In this document: positions 58,116-64,000 of the stretch, piece by piece
How the letters are laid out: the number at the start of each line of letters is the position of its first letter
How positions within the stretch are numbered: the first letter of the stretch is position 1
Assembly: GCF_900142415.1 (NCBI RefSeq)
Contig: NZ_FRAU01000007.1
Location: forward strand, 120,257 to 184,256
Length of the DNA: 64,000 nucleotides
DNA from: Rhodothermus profundi
GTDB taxonomy: Bacteria; Bacteroidota; Rhodothermia; Rhodothermales; Rhodothermaceae
Reading direction: 5' to 3'
The notes under the pieces: model-generated
Seen by the model: the letters and a program-made list of their open reading frames with translations, nothing else
Database searches by the model: none
Told to the model about the DNA's origin: nothing
Program-made: the position numbers and the translations under genes

Positions 58116-58142
58116 GCGCCTCGGGGAATCCACCCGGGGCGC
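58116..58142 (+). terminator. possible terminator hairpin after the rpmB-rpmG-DUF4295 genes
   Basis: A 10-bp stem (58116-58125 with 58133-58142, one T-G pair) with a 7-base loop, but followed by TTCGGTGTTA rather than a clear T run. It may terminate weakly or serve as a processing site before tRNA-Pro. Confidence 0.4.
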
Positions 58143-58169
58143 TTCGGTGTTACATGCGGTGAGCAAATT

Positions 58170-58247
58170 CGGGGCGTAGCGCAGCCCGGTTAGCGCGTCT
58201 GCTTTGGGAGCAGAAGGTCGCCGGTTCAAATCCGGCCGCCCCGACCA
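58170..58247 (+). tRNA. tRNA-Pro (anticodon TGG), CCA encoded
   Basis: Complete cloverleaf. The acceptor stem CGGGGCG pairs with CGCCCCG. The anticodon loop TTTGGGA in a TCTGC/GCAGA stem gives anticodon TGG. The T loop is GTTCAAATC. The discriminator A and an encoded CCA end the gene. It lies 11 bases before tRNA-Arg and is probably cotranscribed with it. Confidence 0.96.
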
Positions 58248-58258
58248 AGGGTAGTAAA

Positions 58259-58332
58259 GCCCCGGTAGCTCAACCGGACAGAGCAGCGGCCTTCTAAGCC
58301 GCCGGTTGCAGGTTCGAGTCCTGCCCGGGGCG
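58259..58332 (+). tRNA. tRNA-Arg (anticodon TCT)
   Basis: Complete cloverleaf. The acceptor stem GCCCCGG pairs with CCGGGGC, and discriminator G follows. The anticodon loop CTTCTAA in a GCGGC/GCCGC stem gives TCT, decoding AGA/AGG. The T loop is GTTCGAGTC. CCA is not encoded, unlike in the neighbouring tRNA-Pro. Confidence 0.95.
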
Positions 58333-58335
58333 CGG

Positions 58336-58363
58336 GCCCGGCATTCTTCCGGGCTTTTCTTTT
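58336..58363 (+). terminator. Rho-independent terminator of the tRNA-Pro/tRNA-Arg transcript
   Basis: A 6-bp GCCCGG/CCGGGC stem (58336-58341 with 58349-58354) followed by TTTTCTTTT. It ends the tRNA transcript just at the stop codon of the convergent slipin gene. Confidence 0.8.
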
Positions 58364-59141
58364 AAGCGGAGCCCGTCTTTTCCTGCGATTTGCCCTGCTG
58401 GGGCGCCAGCAAGGGCCGTACCAGCTCTAGCGGAATGGGAAAGACAATGGTGGTATTGTTCTCTGAGCCCACTTCCACCAGCGTCTGCAAAAAACGCATC
58501 TGCATGGCCATGGGATGGGCTTCCAGCATAGCAGCTGCCTGGGCGAGCTGCTCGGCTGCCTGCAACTCGCCCTGCGCATGAATCACTTTGGCCCGGCGCT
58601 CCCGCTCGCTTTCTGCCTGCTTGGCCATGGCCCGCTTCATATGCTCGGGCAGGTCCACGTGCTTAATTTCCACTAGGGAAACTTTAATTCCCCAGGGATC
58701 CGACTGCTGGTCAATGACTTCCTGCAGTCGGCGGTTGATCTTCTCCCGTTCGGCCAGCAGTTCATCCAGTTCTACCTGGCCCACAATGCTTCGCAGAGAG
58801 GTCTGGGAGAGTTGCGTGGTGGCGTAGCGATAATCCTCTACCTCCAGCACGGCCTTCATGGGATCGACCACGCGGAAATACACCACAGCGTTTACGCGCA
58901 CCGATACATTGTCCCGCGTAATCACATCCTGCTCGGGGACGTCGTGCACAAACGTGCGCAGGCTGACGCGCACCATGCGGTCAATGGGCCAGAACACCAG
59001 CACTATGCCCGGACCCTTGGGTTCGGGCAGCGCTCGGCCCATCCGAAAGATGACACCCCGCTGGTATTCATAGAGAATCCGAATACAACTGATGAAGTAC
59101 AGAACAATCAACCCGATGACAATACCCGTCGAAGAAAGCAT
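58362..59141 (-). CDS. slipin / stomatin-like SPFH membrane protein
   Basis: A 259-residue SPFH-domain protein. One N-terminal membrane helix (about 5-22) is followed by the SPFH domain (about 25-200, with [20 protein letters not shown] and [19 protein letters not shown]) and a C-terminal helical region rich in Ala and Glu. Slipins form rings in the membrane and are often processed by the NfeD-type protease encoded beside them, as here (21 bases upstream). Likely a membrane-organising or quality-control unit. Confidence 0.92.
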   Translation of the reverse strand: MLSSTGIVIGLIVLYFISCIRILYEYQRGVIFRMGRALPEPKGPGIVLVFWPIDRMVRVSLRTFVHDVPEQDVITRDNVSVRVNAVVYFRVVDPMKAVLEVEDYRYATTQLSQTSLRSIVGQVELDELLAEREKINRRLQEVIDQQSDPWGIKVSLVEIKHVDLPEHMKRAMAKQAESERERRAKVIHAQGELQAAEQLAQAAAMLEAHPMAMQMRFLQTLVEVGSENNTTIVFPIPLELVRPLLAPQQGKSQEKTGSA

Positions 59142-59162
59142 GGCCGCACCATCGCTTGGTTT

Positions 59163-60473
59163 TTAGGGGGAAGAAGCAACGGGAGTAACCCACAGGCAAA
59201 GTCCTTTCCGCTCCTCAACGCGGACAGTCTGACCCGCCCGCACCGGCTCCGAACTGCACGCCTGCCACCACTCGCCGTGGATGAACACATAGCCTCGGAA
59301 GTGGTCGCCCTCAGGGGCAAAGTCCTCACGGACTATAGCCTGGCGTCCAATCAGCGTCTCATCCCCCACGCGGGCTGGCCGGCGTTGAATTCGGAGCGCA
59401 TGGCCCAGCAGAAACAGGGCAATCAAAGCAGTGGCTAAGGCAACGGGAACGACCAGCGCGGCCGAAACCCGCGGAAATCCCATAGGACTCTCGACGAGCA
59501 TTAGCCCTCCTAAAATCAGGCATACGACGCCTCCTACTGTCAGCAGACCAAAACTGGGTACAAAGGCCTCGGCGACCAGCATGCCCAGTCCCAGCACCAG
59601 TAAGGCAAGCCCGACATAGTTGACCGGTAAAATGGAAAGCCCGTAAAAGCCCAGCATTAAAAAGATAGCCCCCAGCGTTCCTGGAATGCCCCAGCCCGGG
59701 GTGTACAGCTCAAACAGCAATCCATAGAAGCCCAGCATCAGCAGCAGAAAGGCGATGTTCGGATTGGACAGCGCCGCAAGGATGCGCTCGCCCCACCAGC
59801 GTTCAACGGTGCGTACCGTAGCGTCGGCGGTTTGTAGAATCGTGGTCTGGCCATCCAGGATCACTTTTTGTCCGTCGAGCAGAATCAGGAGCGAGTCGCG
59901 CGAAGGCGCCAGGAAATCGACGACGTTCCGTGCGACCGCTTCCCGAGCGGTCAGCGTCTGACTCTCTGAGACGGCCCGAGCAGCCCAGTCGGCGTTGCGT
60001 CCGCGATATTGCGCCAGCGCCCGCGCCCAGGCCACCGCATCGTTCAGGATCTTTTCAGACATCGGATCGACGCGGGCCGTGTCGGGTAGCGTAGCCGGAC
60101 CTCCTCCGAGCTGCACGGGATGGGCTGCTCCGATGTGCGTACCAGGGGCCATCGCCGCCACATGCGCGGCCAATGTGATGAAGACCCCTGCCGACGCCGC
60201 TCGCGCACCTGGCGGGGATACATAGACCACTATAGGAATGGGACTGCGCAAAAACAATTGCACAATGTCTCGCGTGGCGTCAACAAGCCCGCCCGGCGTG
60301 TCCATTTCTATAACCAGACAGGCTGCTCCCTGGTCTACGGCTTCGCGCAAGCCGCGTCGGATAAACCGGACGGTTGCTGGCGTAATCGGTTCATCTTCCA
60401 GCACCAGCCAGTAGACTTCCGGTGCAGCGGTCTGCACCGGTGCTACCATGAGCCAGACCAGTAGGGGCCACAT
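59163..60473 (-). CDS. NfeD-family membrane serine protease (ClpP-class)
   Basis: A 436-residue protein. A signal peptide (about 1-17) is followed by a ClpP-like protease domain (about 20-220) with Ser 94 in ARAASAG and Lys 141 in MSEKILND, matching the Ser-Lys dyad of the archaeal stomatin protease PH1510. Four to five membrane helices follow (about 225-365), and a soluble NfeD OB-fold domain (about 375-436) closes the protein. It precedes slipin, its probable substrate and partner. The 209 bases upstream, to tRNA-Cys, include no clear promoter. Confidence 0.92.
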   Translation of the reverse strand: MWPLLVWLMVAPVQTAAPEVYWLVLEDEPITPATVRFIRRGLREAVDQGAACLVIEMDTPGGLVDATRDIVQLFLRSPIPIVVYVSPPGARAASAGVFITLAAHVAAMAPGTHIGAAHPVQLGGGPATLPDTARVDPMSEKILNDAVAWARALAQYRGRNADWAARAVSESQTLTAREAVARNVVDFLAPSRDSLLILLDGQKVILDGQTTILQTADATVRTVERWWGERILAALSNPNIAFLLLMLGFYGLLFELYTPGWGIPGTLGAIFLMLGFYGLSILPVNYVGLALLVLGLGMLVAEAFVPSFGLLTVGGVVCLILGGLMLVESPMGFPRVSAALVVPVALATALIALFLLGHALRIQRRPARVGDETLIGRQAIVREDFAPEGDHFRGYVFIHGEWWQACSSEPVRAGQTVRVEERKGLCLWVTPVASSP

Positions 60474-60682
60474 CGCAAGTGGATACCAGTTAACCTAAAG
60501 TTAATATAAGCGCATTCACACGGGAATCTGCGTACATTCCTCAAAACCCGGGGTTGAAGGACAGGGGTTGCTGGATATTTCCCCTGAGCGTTTGCCGGGT
60601 GAAACCCATTGGCAAAATCCTCGTTAGGGGAGCGGCCGGAAGGATCCGGTGCCCCGGTTCTGTCGTAAGACGAGACGTCAAC

Positions 60683-60753
60683 GGTGACGTGGCCGAGTGG
60701 TTAGGCAGGGGCCTGCAAAGCCCCGTACGGCGGTTCGAATCCGCCCGTCACCT
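60683..60753 (+). tRNA. tRNA-Cys (anticodon GCA)
   Basis: Complete cloverleaf of 71 bases. The acceptor stem GGTGACG pairs with CGTCACC. The anticodon loop CTGCAAA in a GGGGC/GCCCC stem gives GCA. The T loop is GTTCGAATC. The discriminator is T (U73), the identity element of tRNA-Cys. CCA is not encoded. A strong terminator follows. Confidence 0.96.
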
Positions 60754-60760
60754 CTGCAAT

Positions 60761-60792
60761 AGCCCCGGTGCAAAGTGACCGGGGCTTTTTTT
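60761..60792 (+). terminator. Rho-independent terminator after tRNA-Cys
   Basis: A perfect 9-bp stem AGCCCCGGT/ACCGGGGCT (60761-60769 with 60778-60786) followed by seven T residues. Its far end sits 8 bases from the dnaB stop on the other strand. Confidence 0.9.
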
Positions 60793-60799
60793 GTGCTGT

Positions 60800-62350
60800 T
60801 CAAAAAGGCGCTTCGTCCGAAGGGCCAGAAGGCAGTACAATGTCGTCTGAAACGTCTGGCAACGGGTTAGGCTCTGGCTGGTAGAGCGTCAGGTTTTCAA
60901 AGCGAGCGTATTGGTTGATAAAGGCCAGGCGCACCGTGCCGGTCGGGCCGTTACGCTGCTTGCCGATGATGATCTCGGCAATGCCCTCCGTGGAGTTGCC
61001 GTTCTCGTCTACCGTGATGCCGTAGCGCTCAGGACGATAGATAAAAATCACCACGTCCGCATCCTGCTCGATACTTCCGCTTTCACGCAGATCGGAGAGC
61101 TGGGGGCGCTTGTCGCCTCCGCGCGTTTCGACAGCACGGCTGAGCTGGGAAAGGGCAACAACCGGCACGTTCAGCTCTTTGGCCAGCGCCTTGAGGGAAC
61201 GGGAGATCTGGGCAATTTCCTGCTCGCGGTTGGCATTGCGGGGCATGTGCGAGGCCTGCATGAGCTGCAGATAGTCCACGATCACCAGCCCGATGTTGTG
61301 CTCGGCCTTCAGGCGACGGCATTTGGCGCGGAGTTCGAGCACGCTGAGCGCCGGGGTGTCGTCGATGAAGATCGGGGCATCTGAGAGGCGACCGGCGGCG
61401 CGGGCCAGTTGCCGCCAGTCTTCGTCGCGCAGCCGACCGGTCCGAGCAGCCTGGGCATCGACCCGGGCTTCAGCGGTCAGGAGGCGCTGCGCTAACTGAT
61501 CAGCACCCATCTCCAGGGAAAAAATGGCTACGCCGGTCCCGTAATGTGGATGCAAGGCGGCGTTGCGAGCGCAGCTCAGCGCGAAGGCGGTTTTGCCCAT
61601 CGAGGGACGGGCCGCAATGATGATCAGGTCGCCTCGCTGCCAGCCGCCCGTCAACGCGTCCAGTTGATGAAAGCCACTGGGCACGCCGGTGATGCCGCCC
61701 GGACGACCATGGATGGCTTCCAGCCGCTCCAGCGTCTCTTTAATGATTTCATTCATCGACCGGGCCGCCTTGCGCAGGTGCACGTCCGAGAGCCGAAAGA
61801 TCTCGGCCTCTACTTCGTCCAGCAGCTCAAAAGCATCGGCTCCCGGGTCGTAGGCCCGGCCGACCAGGAGCGTCATGGTTTCAATCATGCGGCGCAGCAG
61901 CGCCTTTTCCGCAATGATCCGGGCGTGGTATTCGACGTTGGCAGCGGAAGCTACTCGGGTCGTCAGTTCGCTCAGGTAAACAGTATCGCCCGCCTGTTCC
62001 AACTCACCGGTGCGCCGCAGCTCTTCGGTAACCGTCAGTAGATCGACGCCACGATTCTGCTCAAACAATCGAATAATGGCTCGGAAAATGCGCTGATGAC
62101 GGCCGTCGTAAAATGCTTCGGGCGTCAGAATCTCGAGGGCGCGGGGGATCGCCTCTGGCTCGATAAGCATGGCCCCCAGCACGGCCTGCTCTAGCTCGAC
62201 AGCCTGAGGGGGCACGCGACCGGCCTGCTGGTGCAGCGCGTGAATCTGGGCCCGCGAGCGGCGGCGCCCTCCCATCAGCTTTTCCAGAGGATAGGGCGGT
62301 GCTTCCTCTTCACCAATGCTCAGCCGGGGACGTTCCTCAAATTCGGCCAT
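60800..62350 (-). CDS. dnaB: replicative DNA helicase DnaB
   Basis: The hexameric 5'-3' helicase of the replication fork. The 516-residue chain has an N-terminal extension of about 45 residues, then the N-terminal helical domain (VPPQAVELEQAVLGAMLIEP). The RecA-like motor has Walker A ARPSMGKT at 247-254 and DYLQLM as Walker B. The DnaB-specific QISRSLKALAKELNVPV and LRESGSIEQDADVV segments are present. No intein. It follows the family-4 UDG gene on the same strand by 15 bases. It lies about 17 kb from the candidate origin. Confidence 0.97.
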   Translation of the reverse strand: MAEFEERPRLSIGEEEAPPYPLEKLMGGRRRSRAQIHALHQQAGRVPPQAVELEQAVLGAMLIEPEAIPRALEILTPEAFYDGRHQRIFRAIIRLFEQNRGVDLLTVTEELRRTGELEQAGDTVYLSELTTRVASAANVEYHARIIAEKALLRRMIETMTLLVGRAYDPGADAFELLDEVEAEIFRLSDVHLRKAARSMNEIIKETLERLEAIHGRPGGITGVPSGFHQLDALTGGWQRGDLIIIAARPSMGKTAFALSCARNAALHPHYGTGVAIFSLEMGADQLAQRLLTAEARVDAQAARTGRLRDEDWRQLARAAGRLSDAPIFIDDTPALSVLELRAKCRRLKAEHNIGLVIVDYLQLMQASHMPRNANREQEIAQISRSLKALAKELNVPVVALSQLSRAVETRGGDKRPQLSDLRESGSIEQDADVVIFIYRPERYGITVDENGNSTEGIAEIIIGKQRNGPTGTVRLAFINQYARFENLTLYQPEPNPLPDVSDDIVLPSGPSDEAPF

Positions 62351-62365
62351 CGGTTTGCTGCATTT

Positions 62366-63160
62366 TCAGGACGTTGCCATACCCATCAGCCGGTCATAGT
62401 GGGCGCGCAACAACTGGAGATCTTCCCAGGCCAGCCGTTTCCACTGGGGATTGCGAAGCAAGGCGGCCGGATGATAGGTCACGACCACCGGCAGCCCATA
62501 AAAGTCGTGTACCTTCCCGCGAAGGGTGCGCAGGGAACTATTCCGGTTCAGCAGGGCATTACCGGCAATCCGGCCCACACACAGGAGGATGCGGGGACGC
62601 ACCAACACGATCTGTTTGTACAAAATAGGCAGGTGGGTTTCGATTTCGTCTGGCTGAGGATCCCGGTTATAGGGGGGACGGCTCTTCAGCACATTGGTAA
62701 TGTAGACGTCGGCTCGCTCAAAGCCAATAGCTTTAAGCATTTTGTTGAGCAACTGGCCAGCGGGCCCTACAAACGGTTCGCCCTGGCGATCTTCTTCGGC
62801 TCCGGGCGCTTCGCCGATCACCATGAGGTCTGCCTCCGGGTTGCCGACCCCAAAGACCGGATGGGTGCGTCGCGCGTCGATAGGAATCAGGATAGTCTGG
62901 GCTACATAACGGGCCACCTCGTCAAGCGTTCGCATGGCCCGAAGGGGTGAGTCGGGCGGGATCAACGCTTCGATGCGGGTATAGGGATCCGCCGGCGCGG
63001 ATTCGGCCGATGGCTGTGGCCGCCCAAACAGATCTCGCGAGGCAGGCGTAGAGGTCGATGCGGACATGGCGGTCGGGATTTTCCAGAAACCCAGGGGACC
63101 CAGCAGCGCGCGCTCCTGCCGCAACGCTTCCCGGATGGCAAGTAACACCTCCTGCATCAT
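62366..63160 (-). CDS. family 4 uracil-DNA glycosylase lacking Fe-S cluster cysteines
   Basis: A protein of about 264 residues with the family-4 UDG fold: [17 protein letters not shown] (motif 1, from residue 116), [15 protein letters not shown], and the second motif [10 protein letters not shown] near 229. Against the well-known thermophilic family-4 enzymes, the four [4Fe-4S] cysteines are replaced by Thr 89, Ile 92, Ser 160 and His 176, counting from the ATG at 63160. The catalytic motifs remain. An extra N-terminal region of about 75 residues (Ser/Pro-rich) precedes the domain. A GTG at 63169 is an alternative start. Expected to remove uracil from DNA. Followed by dnaB. Confidence 0.85.
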   Translation of the reverse strand: MMQEVLLAIREALRQERALLGPLGFWKIPTAMSASTSTPASRDLFGRPQPSAESAPADPYTRIEALIPPDSPLRAMRTLDEVARYVAQTILIPIDARRTHPVFGVGNPEADLMVIGEAPGAEEDRQGEPFVGPAGQLLNKMLKAIGFERADVYITNVLKSRPPYNRDPQPDEIETHLPILYKQIVLVRPRILLCVGRIAGNALLNRNSSLRTLRGKVHDFYGLPVVVTYHPAALLRNPQWKRLAWEDLQLLRAHYDRLMGMATS

Positions 63161-63169
63161 ACCCGGCAC

Positions 63170-63486
63170 AACAGGGTCTCCGCGTCCAGAAAGCTACGGG
63201 GTTTTCTCGCCCCGCACAAGGGCAAACAGGATTTTCTCGGCGCAAAAGCAACCCGGACGCAACGCAAACCGCCTGCCCGTATTCAGCCCCAGAACCGAAA
63301 AAGACCTTCCCGAAAGCTCCCCCATAGTGCCGGAGGCGCATCCGTTCGAAGAGATAAACGCGGACCGACTTTTCGATCCTGAGAGCTATTTACAAAGACT
63401 TAACATTTGAACTCTTGCTCCAAAAAAAAAAAAAAAAAGTTATACGGTTCCTGCAGCACATTTCCCACACCAAACCGGTCTATGTC
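63170..63486. other. non-coding stretch with A17 homopolymer
   Basis: About 317 bases without a convincing gene. A plus-strand frame ending at 63410 (last residues HPFEEINADRLFDPESYLQRLNI shown as FDPESYLQRLNI) looks protein-like only at its end and has no good start. At 63422-63438 there is a run of 17 A residues, a marked outlier in this high-GC sequence. It lies about 50 bases before the start of the gene at the right edge. Confidence 0.6.
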
Positions 63487-64000
63487 ATGCAAGGGATGGC
63501 TCGTTTTGGATCCGGACGCCCTGTCGTTGCGATCGGGCTTTTCACGCTGCTGGTGGGCGAGGGCTGGACACCAACGCCGAACCAGGAGGCGGTGCTGGAT
63601 CCTTCGCGTTTTCGCCGAGCGCTGGTCGAAGAGCAGGAACGCCTGGCGCGTTTCGTGGTGCGCTATGTGCGGCGCCAGGAAGCGTTTCGGGCGGGCAAGC
63701 GGCTGGATCGTCAGGAAGTGGGTCGGTTGCTGGAGGCGGCGCTGGCAGCTTATGAGCGGGCCTATGGGGTGAAGGGAGTGGTGGCGGGGTATCGTCGGGC
63801 GCAGTTGGTGTTGGGGGAGGCTCGGTCGGGGGATCGTCTGACGGCCTGGTGGGACAGTCTGGGGTTGGACGCGGAGCAGCAGGTGTGGATGGAGCGATTG
63901 TGGGAGGTGTTTCGGACGTCGCATACGGTGGCGGAGTTGGACGAGCGGCTGGGTCGGTATGAGGCGGCGGTGGTGGCGGCGTTGGGGGCGGAGCGTTCGG
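63487..64000 (+). CDS. hypothetical protein, cut by the right window edge
   Basis: A reading frame open from an ATG at 63487 (or 63496) to the end of the window, at least 171 residues. The N terminus is a weak signal-like stretch (GRPVVAIGLFTLLVGEGW). After that the protein is helical and rich in Arg, Glu, Ala and Leu (RRALVEEQERLARFVVRYVRR, trimmed to RRALVEEQERLARFVV). It is strongly G-rich on the coding strand, as expected for strong third-position G use. No family recognised. It may be a secreted helical protein or a coiled-coil component. Confidence 0.6.
   Translation, partial: MQGMARFGSGRPVVAIGLFTLLVGEGWTPTPNQEAVLDPSRFRRALVEEQERLARFVVRYVRRQEAFRAGKRLDRQEVGRLLEAALAAYERAYGVKGVVAGYRRAQLVLGEARSGDRLTAWWDSLGLDAEQQVWMERLWEVFRTSHTVAELDERLGRYEAAVVAALGAERS

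Noticed and set aside
63066..63410. A 114-codon plus-strand frame ending near the A17 tract
   Set aside because: Most of it is antisense to the UDG gene's 5' end, and only the last 30 residues look protein-like; no credible start codon.

Overview
The window is a 64 kb piece of a high-GC bacterial chromosome, densely coding and almost free of mobile DNA. Several signs point to a Rhodothermus-like member of the Rhodothermota/Bacteroidota. They are a type IX secretion (T9SS) C-terminal sorting domain, the rpmB-rpmG-DUF4295 cluster, a FecI/FecR/TonB-receptor cassette with an STN domain, a promoter of the TTTG-N20-TAnnTTTG type, and a uL16-oxygenase-like JmjC protein of the kind described from Rhodothermus marinus. 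The genus is an inference from gene content, not from a search.

Layout. 1-4.7 kb: TRAP transporter subunits (dctP cut by the window edge; dctQM on the other strand), a LOG-family hydrolase, an esterase and a 7Fe ferredoxin. 4.8-18 kb: housekeeping and metabolism (mgsA, ruvB, DUF3109-rpoN, a sensor kinase, a SufS-like enzyme, an HMG-CoA-lyase-like enzyme, gcvP, a DUF89 protein, rnc). 18-21.4 kb: NDH-2 facing a Rieske lipoprotein / four-helix membrane protein / YceI cluster. 21.4-27.8 kb: TonB receptor, FecR, ECF sigma and uvrB. 27.9-31.2 kb: a two-gene McrBC-like defence module (EVE-AAA+ and a DUF2357/PD-(D/E)XK nuclease). 31.5-43.3 kb: FG-GAP protein, PrpD, a tight four-gene operon (uL16 oxygenase, Nudix, voltage-gated channel, UDG-like), amidohydrolase, Nudix, lipoprotein, moeA and pgi.

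43.27-43.77 kb is a non-coding stretch packed with DnaA-box-like 9-mers. It lies where the plus strand appears to change from C-rich to G-rich, so it is my candidate chromosomal replication origin. No dnaA gene is in the window; dnaB lies at 60.8-62.4 kb. 43.8-57.3 kb: a universal stress protein, comEC, nusB, a PPP phosphatase, a propeller lipoprotein, a T9SS metalloprotease with an AT-rich catalytic segment, outer-membrane proteins, ychF and a LolC/E-like permease. 57.4-64 kb: rpmB-rpmG-DUF4295, tRNA-Pro, tRNA-Arg, nfeD-slipin, tRNA-Cys, a family-4 UDG that lacks its Fe-S cysteines followed by dnaB, and a gene cut by the right edge behind an A17 tract.

The most notable items are the putative origin, the EVE-McrB/DUF2357 defence pair, the cysteine-less family-4 UDG and the compositionally mosaic protease.
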